Assembly: GCA_946499885.1 (NCBI GenBank)
Contig: CAMMTN010000001.1
Coordinates: 1 to 64,000 of the forward strand
Reading direction: 5' to 3'
DNA from: an uncultured Clostridium sp.
Lineage (GTDB): Bacteria; Bacillota; Clostridia; TANB77; CAG-508
Length of the DNA: 64,000 nucleotides
Numbering within the stretch: position 1 is the stretch's first letter; every line of letters starts with the position of its first letter. The notes under the pieces were generated by a model. That model saw only the letters and a list, made by a program, of their open reading frames with translations, did no database searches and was not told the DNA's origin. Of this stretch, positions 9,178 through 17,407 are shown piece after piece. The position numbers and the translations under genes are program-made.

Positions 9178-9867
9178 TCAAACTTTATTCATTATATGTA
9201 TATCTGCTATGTCTGCATTTAACTCTCTTGTAATAATATTTTGTATTTGTGCTATTTCTTCTTTTGTTGGTTCATCACCTTTTACAATAACATTTATGCT
9301 TTCGTTATTTACAAATATCATTAAATCTTCTATTCCTTTAGTTTTAATTAAATTTTCTGCTATCATTATAGCATTTTGTTCATTACTAATCTTTGTTATT
9401 TCTTCTTGTGCAATTTTCTTTTGTGCTTCACTAACATTAGTATTGCTTAGTATATCTTGATAATTTTCTATTTGCTGTGAATACATAGTATTTCTTTCTA
9501 ACCTAGAATTAGTAAAGTATTCATCTGATGTAATTGTAGTACTTGTTTCAAGGTTACTATCTTCTTGAACCTTTGCTTCTTGTTTTTCTTCAATAATACT
9601 ATTTTTCATATTAGTTTCTTCTATATTACCATCTAAATATTCTTCATTAGTTAATTCATTATTTTCCTTATCAGATACTACATTTGCATTTCCTTCTTGT
9701 GCATTTGCACTTACTAATTTCGCATCTCCAATACCTGCAATTTCTTCCGAATCTGCAATTGCTCCTGCTTCTAAAGAAGCATTATTAGTAAAATTTAAAT
9801 AACCTGCTGCTATAATCATAAGGCCAATTACAAAAACAACAATTTGATTTTTCTTAAAAACTTTCAT
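9178..9867 (-). CDS. spoIIIAH: Stage III sporulation protein AH
   Basis: SpoIIIAH sits in the mother-cell engulfment membrane and pairs with forespore SpoIIQ to build the feeding-tube channel. The 229-residue protein has a short cytoplasmic start, one membrane span at about residues 9-26, a long Asn/Glu-rich linker, and a C-terminal YscJ/FliF-like ring-building domain from about residue 125. It is the last gene of the operon, 19 bp after spoIIIAG. ATG 9867 follows AGGAGG. No SpoIIQ gene is in the window. Confidence 0.9.
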   Translation of the reverse strand: MKVFKKNQIVVFVIGLMIIAAGYLNFTNNASLEAGAIADSEEIAGIGDAKLVSANAQEGNANVVSDKENNELTNEEYLDGNIEETNMKNSIIEEKQEAKVQEDSNLETSTTITSDEYFTNSRLERNTMYSQQIENYQDILSNTNVSEAQKKIAQEEITKISNEQNAIMIAENLIKTKGIEDLMIFVNNESINVIVKGDEPTKEEIAQIQNIITRELNADIADIHIMNKV

Positions 9868-9885
9868 ATAACCTCCTATTTGTCC

Positions 9886-10503
9886 CTAATCCGACATTTC
9901 AAATACTTGTATTTTATGTGTTGCAAGCCCTGTCACCGCTTCTACTGCCTGTATAATATTAGTTTTAACAGTTGAGTTATTTGCTCCTTTTGCAGTTATT
10001 ATTGCTCCTTCTATTTTTGGACTTACTATACTTTGTGTTATTAATGTTTTTTCTCCATCTTTTTCTTCATAAATCACTTCTTTTTTATTATCAGTTTGTG
10101 TAACTTTTCTAGTTCCGCCTTGTGCATCTTCTTCTTCTGTTATTTCCTCAGTACTATCTTCATTATACACTGGTACTATTTTACTTGTTTCAGAATATGT
10201 AATCATTACTTTTACTTCTCCTACTCCATTTATTTTAGATAATATATTTTCTAAATCTGAAATTAAACCATCTTTATTTTCTATCTCCAATTCTTCATTT
10301 TCAGTTTCTACAGTTTGAGCTAGTTTTTTATTAGAATCTGTTTTTACCTCATCATTTTTATTATCTTCTCCATTCCAAATAACATTAATTACTATAATAG
10401 TTATTATTAATAAAATAACAAAAACTACTAAATTTTCTATCTTCTTTTTGTTTGGTTCATTCTCCTTTTTTATTAAAAAATTTTGCAATTTATCTTTAAG
10501 CAC
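9886..10503 (-). CDS. spoIIIAG: Stage III sporulation protein AG
   Basis: SpoIIIAG forms the large ring of the SpoIIIA-SpoIIQ channel. The 205-residue protein has a basic N-terminus, one membrane span at about residues 26-45, an acidic linker and the ring-building domain (LSKINGVGEVKVMITY onward), ending in AVTGLATHKIQVFEMSD. The segment with EDAQGGTRKVT matches the beta-triangle insertion region of the family. It starts at ATG 10503, 30 bp beyond the true end of spoIIIAF. Confidence 0.92.
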   Translation of the reverse strand: MLKDKLQNFLIKKENEPNKKKIENLVVFVILLIITIIVINVIWNGEDNKNDEVKTDSNKKLAQTVETENEELEIENKDGLISDLENILSKINGVGEVKVMITYSETSKIVPVYNEDSTEEITEEEDAQGGTRKVTQTDNKKEVIYEEKDGEKTLITQSIVSPKIEGAIITAKGANNSTVKTNIIQAVEAVTGLATHKIQVFEMSD

Positions 10504-10532
10504 TATACTTCCCTCCCTTCATTTAAACTGTT

Positions 10533-11226
10533 TTAATTTATTTTTATATTGTCTTTATCTACTTCATATGTATCACTTAAATATTCTTTTAACTCACTCT
10601 TTTCACTGTTTGATATATTAGTTTCACCGTGCTGCTTCTTTGCTATCATTTGTACTGTTTTCTTTTTTTCCTATACTAACTTCTACCTTATTTACACTTT
10701 CAACAAGCTCTATTTCATTTTGGGTTATAATATCTTCTTCATCTTCGTTTTTCTCAAGTTTCGTTACATTTAATGTGATACTTAAAATCTTGTAATTATT
10801 GTCATTGGAAATATTTACATCCATACTATTTACATTATATCCTTTTGATTTTAACTTTTCTTTCATATCACTTTTTATTCCATCTAAATAAATACTTTTA
10901 ATATTGTTTTCATTATCACTTTGTATAATATTTTGTATTTTTGTATTTTCCTCCATTTCTTCTACATATTGACTTAAATCTAATATATCAGATACCTCAA
11001 TTTCTCTACCTGTAAATTTAGTGATAATTGGAGATATTATAGTAAAAAGGACATATATTCCAATAACTACTTTTATATATTTTTTTGAATTACCTTCAGG
11101 AAGCAACATTTCTATAATTGTGCCAATAACAACTGCAATAATTATTCCTCCTGCCCAAGAGCTAATCCAATTTATTATATATATCCCTCCTTTTATTATG
11201 CCAATGGGGACGTACACCTTTGGCAT
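10533..11226 (-). CDS. spoIIIAF: Stage III sporulation protein AF, needs +1 shift at CGG
   Basis: SpoIIIAF is a mother-cell membrane component of the SpoIIIA complex. It has two N-terminal membrane spans (about residues 19-37 and 47-65) and a soluble C-terminal domain. The zero frame stops at 10624 as GCA CGG TGA. Skipping the C at 10629 continues as GETNISNSEK and LKEYLSD to NIKIN, stopping at 10533; this is the usual SpoIIIAF C-terminus, so about 230 residues in all. The first ten residues from ATG 11226 are encoded by one arm of an inverted repeat. The real ribosome site, AAAAGGAGGG at 11185-11194, lies inside that reading, and the nearest in-frame start-like codons after it are ATA at 11178 and 11175, just before the conserved NW..W region. 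The true start is probably there. Confidence 0.88.
10627..10629 (-). other. In-frame CGG +1 shift site in spoIIIAF
   Basis: The zero frame reads GCA CGG TGA. Dropping the C gives GCA GGT GAA and opens the conserved C-terminus. Confidence 0.75.
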
Positions 11227-11285
11227 ATTTTTAATACAAAATTAACTTAATATAATCTGCCAAAGGTGTACGTCCCCATTGGCAT
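11198..11285. repeat. GGGGACGTAC inverted pair, copy 1
   Basis: Two arms of about 28 bp (11198-11226 and 11257-11285) are near-perfect inverted copies, each itself bounded by GCCAA/TTGGC. Related pairs lie at 12866 and 34545. The layout resembles REP-type elements with GGGGAC cores. It overlaps the spoIIIAE stop and the annotated spoIIIAF start. Confidence 0.8.
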
Positions 11286-12442
11286 CACCTATACATCATT
11301 CCACTATTAGATATGTTTATAATCAATGTAGTTCCAATAATAAACATAACTGATATTGCGCACATTATTCCTAAAAGGGTTTTAAAAGTATCTCCCATTT
11401 GGTCTAGCAAATTTATTATCTTACTATCTGCTATCGGCTGACAAAATGCAGCTCCTAAATAATATATAGCCATTAAAATTGTAAGCTTTATTATAGGAAT
11501 AATAGCAATTCCTATTAATACAATTATTCCAACTATCCCTGTTGCATTTTTTAGTATTGAGCTACACCCTATAACAGTATCTACTGCATCGCCTAAAATT
11601 TTTCCTACTACTGGGATAAAACTAGATACTGCTGCTTTTGCTGTTTTTGCTGTAATCCCATCAACACTACTACTTAACGTTCCTTCTATTGATAATACTC
11701 CTACAAATACAGTAAGTATTACTCCTAATATCCAAACAACACTTGTTTTGAAAAATTTAGATATTTTATCTATCTGAATTCTATCTGATATCTTAGAAAC
11801 TACCCCCAGCGCAGTTGATACTAAGACCAATGGAATAATTATTCCTATTAAAAAATTACCTATGAAAGTAATTAAAAATAATATAATTGGTTGTATTAAA
11901 TTTGCTGAAGCAATACTTCCTGTTGTTATCATAAGAGTTATCATAATAGGAATTAATGAATTCATAAATCCAACTAAGCTTTGTATAGAATCTTTTACTA
12001 TATCTAATATCTGTACAAAATTTGTCATTATAAGTGTTACTATAAGAATATACTGTACATAATATGTAATTTGAGCTACTCCTTTATTCTCCAATCCATC
12101 ACTTAAACTTTTTAAAATACTATGTATTACTATAATAACCATAATACTTACTAAAATAGTTATAGCATCTAATACCTCTCCACCTAAACTATCTAAAATA
12201 CTTTTTATAATAGTTTCATTATCAATATTTCCTGATATTGCAGAAGTAAATAAATCACTCATATCAATATCTTCATATATATTCTTAGTATACTTATCTG
12301 CTTCTTTAATAAAAGAATTAATACCTAAAGTTTCTTGCTGTGATTCAATTATACTTTCTTCACTTACTGTTTCATTTTCTGCACAAACTATATTTGGAAT
12401 AAATATTATCAGTAACAACAAAATAATAATTATCTTTTTCAT
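11285..12442 (-). CDS. spoIIIAE: Stage III sporulation protein AE
   Basis: SpoIIIAE is the large polytopic membrane subunit of the SpoIIIA complex. The 385-residue protein has a signal peptide (about residues 1-21, ending before ENET) and then seven or eight hydrophobic spans from about residue 90 to the end. The central SSFIPVVGKILGDAVDTVIGCS segment is the conserved family core. ATG 12442 lies 18 bp after spoIIIAD. Its stop codon is formed at the edge of the inverted repeat at 11198-11285. Confidence 0.92.
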   Translation of the reverse strand: MKKIIIILLLLIIFIPNIVCAENETVSEESIIESQQETLGINSFIKEADKYTKNIYEDIDMSDLFTSAISGNIDNETIIKSILDSLGGEVLDAITILVSIMVIIVIHSILKSLSDGLENKGVAQITYYVQYILIVTLIMTNFVQILDIVKDSIQSLVGFMNSLIPIMITLMITTGSIASANLIQPIILFLITFIGNFLIGIIIPLVLVSTALGVVSKISDRIQIDKISKFFKTSVVWILGVILTVFVGVLSIEGTLSSSVDGITAKTAKAAVSSFIPVVGKILGDAVDTVIGCSSILKNATGIVGIIVLIGIAIIPIIKLTILMAIYYLGAAFCQPIADSKIINLLDQMGDTFKTLLGIMCAISVMFIIGTTLIINISNSGMMYR

Positions 12443-12460
12443 TTGATTACCTTTCTATTT

Positions 12461-12847
12461 TTATGGCAATATTTCTACTACAGTTTCAAGTAAACTAGAA
12501 ATTATAGGAATAGACATAGAAACTATAATAACCTTTCCGCCCATATCTATTTTACTTGCTATTGCAGATTCTCCAGTATCCTTGCAAATACTTACTGCAA
12601 ATTCAGTTAAAAATGCAATTCCTGTAATTTTTATAAGCAATGTTAAAAATTCATTATTTATAGCTGTTTTATTAGATAATGTTGTTAGTAAATCTATTAT
12701 TCCTTCAATCTTGCCAATTATAAATAATAAAATTAATGCTCCTGCTAAAAGAGATATGTATAAAGTAAACTCTGGTTTATATTGACGAACTATAATAATT
12801 ATTATTAAAGATATTAAGCCAATTCCAATTATTTTTATAACATCCAT
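12461..12847 (-). CDS. spoIIIAD: Stage III sporulation protein AD
   Basis: SpoIIIAD is a small integral membrane protein of the SpoIIIA complex, about 128 residues with four hydrophobic segments and the conserved FLTEFAVSICKDTGESA motif. I choose ATG 12847 (MDVIKI) because GAAAGGA lies at a normal distance upstream; the TTG at 12862 would put this site inside the gene. It follows spoIIIAC after a gap filled by a GGGGACGTAC repeat pair. Confidence 0.93.
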   Translation of the reverse strand: MDVIKIIGIGLISLIIIIIVRQYKPEFTLYISLLAGALILLFIIGKIEGIIDLLTTLSNKTAINNEFLTLLIKITGIAFLTEFAVSICKDTGESAIASKIDMGGKVIIVSMSIPIISSLLETVVEILP

Positions 12848-12865
12848 ACGTTTTCCTTTCAAAAA

Positions 12866-12992
12866 TTAAGCCAATGGGGACGTACATCTTTGGCTCGTTT
12901 TTTGCTATCTAATCGCGCTAAATGTATTTTCAATTTATTTATAAATATTAATTTTATATACTAAGCCAAAGGTGTACGTCCCCATTGGCTTA
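12866..12992. repeat. GGGGACGTAC inverted pair, copy 2
   Basis: The left arm at 12866-12895 and right arm at 12961-12992 are inverted copies with AAGCCAATGGGGACGTAC at the outer ends. They sit between spoIIIAC and spoIIIAD inside the operon, so they are transcribed and could fold into a long hairpin. Confidence 0.8.
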
Positions 12993-13002
12993 ATTTTTAT
13001 TT

Positions 13003-13197
13003 TTATAGTCCAAACATTGTTCTTACTGAATCAAACAATGTACTAATTTCTTTGATAACTAAAGTAAGTACAATTACTAAACCAGCTAAAGTAGTCATCA
13101 TAGCTTGATCTTCTCTTCCAGCTCTTACTAAAACCTGATGAAGAACTGCTACCAAAATTCCTATTGCTGCAATTTTAAATAATAAATCTATATTCAT
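13003..13197 (-). CDS. spoIIIAC: Stage III sporulation protein AC
   Basis: This 64-residue protein has two membrane spans (about residues 5-22 and 32-50) with the conserved loop HQVLVRAGREDQA, typical of SpoIIIAC. It belongs to the channel that links mother cell and forespore. It starts at ATG 13197, 17 bp after spoIIIAB. Confidence 0.94.
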   Translation of the reverse strand: MNIDLLFKIAAIGILVAVLHQVLVRAGREDQAMMTTLAGLVIVLTLVIKEISTLFDSVRTMFGL

Positions 13198-13214
13198 AGT
13201 TTCAATCCCTTTCT

Positions 13215-13724
13215 TTAAACAAGTATAATAACAATTGCTAACCCAATTACTCCTCCTAATGTCTTATATAACTTTTCATTTTTTTGTTTTTCTTTTTCAG
13301 CAATATCAATTTGAGTATTCAAAAAATTCTGTACCAATTTTATTTCACTAACTTGTCCTTCTAAATCGGTCTTTCCTAGCATTCTTCCTAAATTTTTAAT
13401 TATATTTTTATCTTCATCAGTTAAACTTGTATCTGATTTTTCTATTGTTTCTTCCCAAGCATCTCCTGCTGACATATTTTTCATCTTATTAGAAGCGGTT
13501 TTAAAGATTTCTCCAATTTTTCCTTTTATATTATTTCCTATCTCATTAAAACTTTCTGGAACAGACTCATAAGTAAATCTGATTTTAGTTAAAAACATAT
13601 TTAGCGCATTTTTCATTTCTTTTAGCTCTGTAACTCTATTGTAATACTTTTTTGCTATAATTTTGCCAACCTTTAGGCTTGAATAAAATATTAAAAATAA
13701 AATAAAAATTTTAACAAAAAACAT
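13215..13724 (-). CDS. spoIIIAB: Stage III sporulation protein AB
   Basis: This 169-residue protein has a membrane span at each end (about residues 1-20 and 152-169) and a helical soluble middle, a layout like that of type II secretion GspF-related SpoIIIAB. It likely works with the ATPase SpoIIIAA. ATG 13724 follows AAAGGGGG. Confidence 0.93.
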   Translation of the reverse strand: MFFVKIFILFLIFYSSLKVGKIIAKKYYNRVTELKEMKNALNMFLTKIRFTYESVPESFNEIGNNIKGKIGEIFKTASNKMKNMSAGDAWEETIEKSDTSLTDEDKNIIKNLGRMLGKTDLEGQVSEIKLVQNFLNTQIDIAEKEKQKNEKLYKTLGGVIGLAIVIILV

Positions 13725-13781
13725 TTGTATTCCCCCTTTTTTCTATTTTTACTAAAAATTTATATACTTTATTATTTTTAA

Positions 13782-13862
13782 CTAGTCGCACGCAGGCGAT
13801 GCACTTTTCTTCCGAATACATGGAGGAAGAAAATGTCCATCGCCGATTGAGATGCGACGGAA
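13782..13862. repeat. GC-richer palindromic element, copy 1
   Basis: The element between spoIIIAB and spoIIIAA folds as GGCGATG..TTTTCTTCC with GGAAGAAAA..CATCGCC, inside an outer CGCA-TGCG stem. A reverse-orientation copy lies at 32907-32990. It is the only part of the 13725-13887 gap with visible structure. Confidence 0.75.
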
Positions 13863-13887
13863 ATAATTGCATGTTATAAAAATTTTT

Positions 13888-14787
13888 TTATTTACTATAA
13901 ATCACCCTAACATCTCTATTTTCTTCAATTAAGATTACTTTTTCTATTATTTTTAAATCATATAATTTACTAAGTATTGGATTTAATGTTATATCTTCTA
14001 AATTTCCTCCATGAGCTGTAAAAATACCATTAACTCCGGATGTTACACCATAATTTATAGCTTCTAAATCTTCTTTAGTTCCTATTTCATCTGCTGCAAT
14101 AACTTTAGGATTCATTGAACGAATTAGCATTTTCATTCCAATATCTTTTGAAATATTATCAAGTATATCAGTTCGCTCCCCTAAATCATTTTGTGGAATT
14201 CCTTTATACATTGATGCAATTTCTCCTCTTTCATCAACAACTCCAACATTAATGCCTTTAAAATTATATTTACTAATTCCATTACTTAAGTTCCTTATGC
14301 AATCTCTTAAAATAGTGGTTTTCCCTCTACCGAGGTGGAGAAAGAATAACTGTATTGTATATTGTATTTTGTTTTAAGTTTAATATGTATGGTAATATTA
14401 CTTCACTACAACCAATTATTTGCTTTGATATTCTAAAATTCAGACTATAAATATATGAAATATTAATAATTTGTCCATCTTTTACAACTACATTTCCTGT
14501 AATTCCGAACTCTATGCCCGACCTTTAATAGTAATAAATCCATTGCAAATTTGATTTTGGTATGTATATATTGAATTATCACAAATTCGTTGTAGTATGT
14601 CTAATATTTCGTTAGTATTTATTATATAGTCTACTTTAAATTCATCTTGTCCTATTTTTAGTAAAACGTTTCGATTAGCACGTACTCTTATTTCTTCAAG
14701 GACATCTAATTTATTTCCATATTCAATTATTTTATTTTGAATATTATATGGAAAATATTCTAATACTTCTTTTACACTATTTATCAT
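13888..14787 (-). CDS. spoIIIAA: Stage III sporulation protein AA, needs three +1 shifts at CGG
   Basis: SpoIIIAA is the cytoplasmic secretion-type ATPase of the SpoIIIA complex. No single frame spans it. The zero frame from ATG 14787 stops at 14512, and only the last 107 codons reopen. Skipping one C at each of three in-frame CGG codons (14520, 14507, 14332) gives one continuous protein of about 298 residues, close to the Bacillus length. The joined sequence reads IKGGHRVGITGN, then NFRISKQIIG, then SPPGRGKTT (Walker A), then VVDERGEIA (Walker B region). Each repair lands on a conserved glycine. A decayed gene would be expected to carry mixed damage, yet the rest of the frame and the other seven operon genes are well preserved. 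Confidence 0.88.
14330..14332 (-). other. In-frame CGG +1 shift site 3 in spoIIIAA
   Basis: The zero frame reads CCT CGG TAG. Skipping the C gives CCT GGT AGA GGG AAA ACC, the start of the Walker A loop GRGKT. Confidence 0.75.
14505..14507 (-). other. In-frame CGG +1 shift site 2 in spoIIIAA
   Basis: After the first shift the frame reads GTT CGG AAT. Skipping the C gives GTT GGA ATT ACA GGA, matching VGITG of the family. Confidence 0.75.
14518..14520 (-). other. In-frame CGG +1 shift site 1 in spoIIIAA
   Basis: The zero frame reads GGT CGG GCA TAG. Skipping the C gives GGT GGG CAT AGA, the GGHR of the family. It lies only 13 bases before site 2. Confidence 0.75.
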
Positions 14788-14801
14788 TTGATTCTCTCCA
14801 T

Positions 14802-14846
14802 AAAAAGATACAACATATATATTAAATATATATGCTGTATCTTTTT
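14802..14846 (-). terminator. Strong hairpin with T-run just upstream of spoIIIAA
   Basis: AAAAAGATACAACATATAT (14802-14820) pairs with its near-complement at 14827-14846. On the minus strand the stem is followed by a T run that ends about 15 bases before the spoIIIAA ATG. It can be the terminator of the gene at 14992, or an attenuator for the operon, since little room remains for a promoter behind it. Confidence 0.7.
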
Positions 14847-14991
14847 ATTTTAGAACTATTTTTATTTTATTTTCAATTTTTTTACAAGCTAATGCATTAT
14901 ATAAAATTTCGTGCTAGAAGATTAGGTATATATTCATTTTGAAATATCTAATAACATTTTCACTTATATTTTAATTATCAAATTTAAATAT

Positions 14992-16503
14992 TTAAATTTC
15001 ATTTACACTATTAGCAAGCACTTCGTCTATAAATACTTGTGAATTAGCTGTAAATTCATCAAATTCTTTATCAGCCTCTTCCATTATATTTTGAGTTTCT
15101 TGGGCTCTATCAAATAACTCTAATTGTCGTAATATACTTGGTGCTGTAAACCACATCACCATAGGATTTACCATATCTCTTGGGTATCCTATTTGAGTCA
15201 TTTGATTTGAATTAAGTTGTTCTATTGCCATTCCTAGTTGTTCTATAAATGGTTGTACTTGTTCTACTGGATAATTATTAAGCACTGCTGTAGTTGCTTG
15301 AGGTATTGCATCTATTGTAATTGAATTGTCAAATGTAACCGTGTTATTAAATGAATACTCTAAATTTATACTTCCAGCCATTTCTCCTGTAATATCTATA
15401 GCAACAGAATAATTTTCTGTTATAATATTTGTATCTAAACCTGAAAATGCTATCTGTACAGAAATATTATTTTCATTTGTCCCACTCATATCAAGATTAT
15501 ATGAAATATTTGATTTTGTTTGAGTCTTTGTAAATTCAAGAGTTGTACCTTCTGAACTAATACTAATTTTATTTGTACTGTCTGCTTTTCTATTTACACT
15601 TATTGTAATATTACTATCATCTGTAGTTGTTTCGCTTAAGTTATCGATTAATCCTTGTATATCTTCGGAAGAAATATTCATTGTTTCGTCTTGATAAACT
15701 TCTACAATAATGTTGTTTATCTTATTAATCATCATTGTGTCTGTACTTAATGTTTGTAAAGTTTGAATTAAAATATTTTTTAGTTCTTGTTTTGTTAATG
15801 TTAGATTATAATTTATAGAACCATCCGTATTTTCAATTTTACTGAATTTCTCTTCTGATATTCCATTAAATATAGGTTGAACGTATACATTAAGTAAATG
15901 TGCTTTTTCTTCATCTGTAAATTTTATAGATTCTATTTCTTGAGGTTCTATTCTATCTGGAATTTGACTTACATCAGTTGCACCTAATTTTCGGAATAAT
16001 TCTTTTAAATTATTATTTTCTATTGCAACATAATTTGGAGTAATTGAATCTATTTTTATTCCATATATATCGCCATCTTGCTTATATGTAAATGGAAAAT
16101 TTACAGTATCTGTATAATTTATTTGTATATTTTCTTCTACTTGCTTATTAGTATTATCTATTTTACCATTAAAAGTTATATTTGTATTATTAGCAATATT
16201 AATTGCATTTATTATAGTTTGTATTGATTCATCTGTATTATTCTCTAAATTTTGAATGTAGGCTGAAAACTCACCTTTATTAGCGTATGCTGTATTTTGT
16301 TTTTTGTTAAAGTAATTTTCTAGGATAGTTATCGCATCCGAATCGGATTTATCACTTATCATTGAAGCTGTATATTTTGCAAATAATTCTTTATCTGTTT
16401 TAAACATATCTGTTGCTAAAAATAAATATGCAAACACTCCTCCTGCTATTAGTAATACAATTATTATAGATATAATAACTATTAGTAATGTTTTTTTCTT
16501 CAT
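14992..16503 (-). CDS. Membrane-anchored extracellular protein, paralogue of 55272-56732
   Basis: The 503-residue protein has one N-terminal membrane span (about residues 5-29) followed by a large Asn/Thr/Ile-rich extracellular domain with no cysteines. I do not recognise a named family. The juxtamembrane motif ATDMFKTDKELFAKY recurs as TTDMFKSDEDLFWKYF in the gene at 55272-56732, and both have similar length and composition, so they are paralogues. ATG 16503 follows AAGGAGG. It lies between yebC and the spoIIIA operon and has its own terminators on both sides. Confidence 0.75.
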   Translation of the reverse strand: MKKKTLLIVIISIIIVLLIAGGVFAYLFLATDMFKTDKELFAKYTASMISDKSDSDAITILENYFNKKQNTAYANKGEFSAYIQNLENNTDESIQTIINAINIANNTNITFNGKIDNTNKQVEENIQINYTDTVNFPFTYKQDGDIYGIKIDSITPNYVAIENNNLKELFRKLGATDVSQIPDRIEPQEIESIKFTDEEKAHLLNVYVQPIFNGISEEKFSKIENTDGSINYNLTLTKQELKNILIQTLQTLSTDTMMINKINNIIVEVYQDETMNISSEDIQGLIDNLSETTTDDSNITISVNRKADSTNKISISSEGTTLEFTKTQTKSNISYNLDMSGTNENNISVQIAFSGLDTNIITENYSVAIDITGEMAGSINLEYSFNNTVTFDNSITIDAIPQATTAVLNNYPVEQVQPFIEQLGMAIEQLNSNQMTQIGYPRDMVNPMVMWFTAPSILRQLELFDRAQETQNIMEEADKEFDEFTANSQVFIDEVLANSVNEI

Positions 16504-16526
16504 TTAAACTTCCTCCTTGATTATTT

Positions 16527-16574
16527 GTAAAAAGCAGAATTTATAAATATCTGTCTTACAAATTCTGCTTTACC
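16527..16574 (-). terminator. Terminator after yebC
   Basis: AAAGCAGAATTT (from about 16530) pairs with AAATTCTGCTTT (from about 16560). A T run follows on the minus strand, directly past the yebC stop. Confidence 0.75.
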
Positions 16575-16586
16575 AACAATATTTAA

Positions 16587-17312
16587 TTATTCTTCCCAGT
16601 TATGATATACATTCATTACATCGTCTAAATCTTCTAAGTTGTCTATTAATCTTTGCATTTTTTCTCCATCTTTTTCATCTAATTTAATGTATGTAGATGG
16701 AACCATTTGAACTTCTGCCTCTAAAAATTCTAAACCATTTTGTTCTAAAGCTTCTCTTACATTTGCAAAATCTTCTGGAGTAGTTGTAATTTCGTAACAT
16801 TCATCTGTAGCCTCAAAATCTTCTGCTCCATTGTCCAATGCTAGTATCATCATATCATCTTCTGATAAATTTGTCGTAGTTCTGTCAATAACTATTACTC
16901 CTTTCTTAGAAAATAAATATGATACACAACCTGATGTTCCTAAATTTCCACCTGCTTTATCAAAAGCATGTCTCACATCTGCTGCTGTCCTATTTTTATT
17001 ATCTGTACTTGCTTCTACAATAACTGCAACACCATTTGTTCCATATCCTTCATATGTAATCTCCTCATAGTTTTCATTACTTCCTGCACCAGATGCTTTT
17101 TTTATTGCATTATTTATTGTATCGTTTGGCATATTGTTTGCCTTACATTTTGCTATTACATCTTTAAGTTTAGAATTACCAGCCGGATCAGGACCTCCCT
17201 GTTTTACTGCTATTAATAATTCTCTACCTAATTTAGTAAATATTTTTCCTCTTGCGGCATCTGCTTTTCCTTTTTTTGCTTGAATATTATGCCATTTGCT
17301 ATGTCCTGACAT
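16587..17312 (-). CDS. yebC: YebC/PmpR-family protein
   Basis: This conserved 241-residue cytoplasmic protein starts [14 protein letters not shown] and contains the [12 protein letters not shown] and GYGTNGVAV blocks of the family. YebC-type proteins were described as DNA-binding regulators; recent work links members of the family to relief of ribosome stalling on difficult peptides. That second role is of interest in a genome with an apparent decoding oddity, but nothing here shows a link. ATG 17312 follows AAAGGAGG. Confidence 0.95.
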   Translation of the reverse strand: MSGHSKWHNIQAKKGKADAARGKIFTKLGRELLIAVKQGGPDPAGNSKLKDVIAKCKANNMPNDTINNAIKKASGAGSNENYEEITYEGYGTNGVAVIVEASTDNKNRTAADVRHAFDKAGGNLGTSGCVSYLFSKKGVIVIDRTTTNLSEDDMMILALDNGAEDFEATDECYEITTTPEDFANVREALEQNGLEFLEAEVQMVPSTYIKLDEKDGEKMQRLIDNLEDLDDVMNVYHNWEE

Positions 17313-17407
17313 CGATAATTCCTCCTTTTTATTTTATACTTCATTTTCTATATATTATCATATTTTTTTACTTTTGTGTAGATTATTTTACAAAATTTTT
17401 ATAATTA

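Noticed and set aside
14500..14525. P-site tRNA slippage as the frameshift mechanism
   Set aside because: The six P-site codons (GGT, GTT, CCT, GCA, TCT, ATT) do not allow re-pairing one base downstream in general, and no common slippery run is present.
13888..14787. spoIIIAA as an ordinary pseudogene
   Set aside because: All three lesions are of one kind and at in-frame CGG; the coding content between them is fully conserved and the rest of the operon is present.
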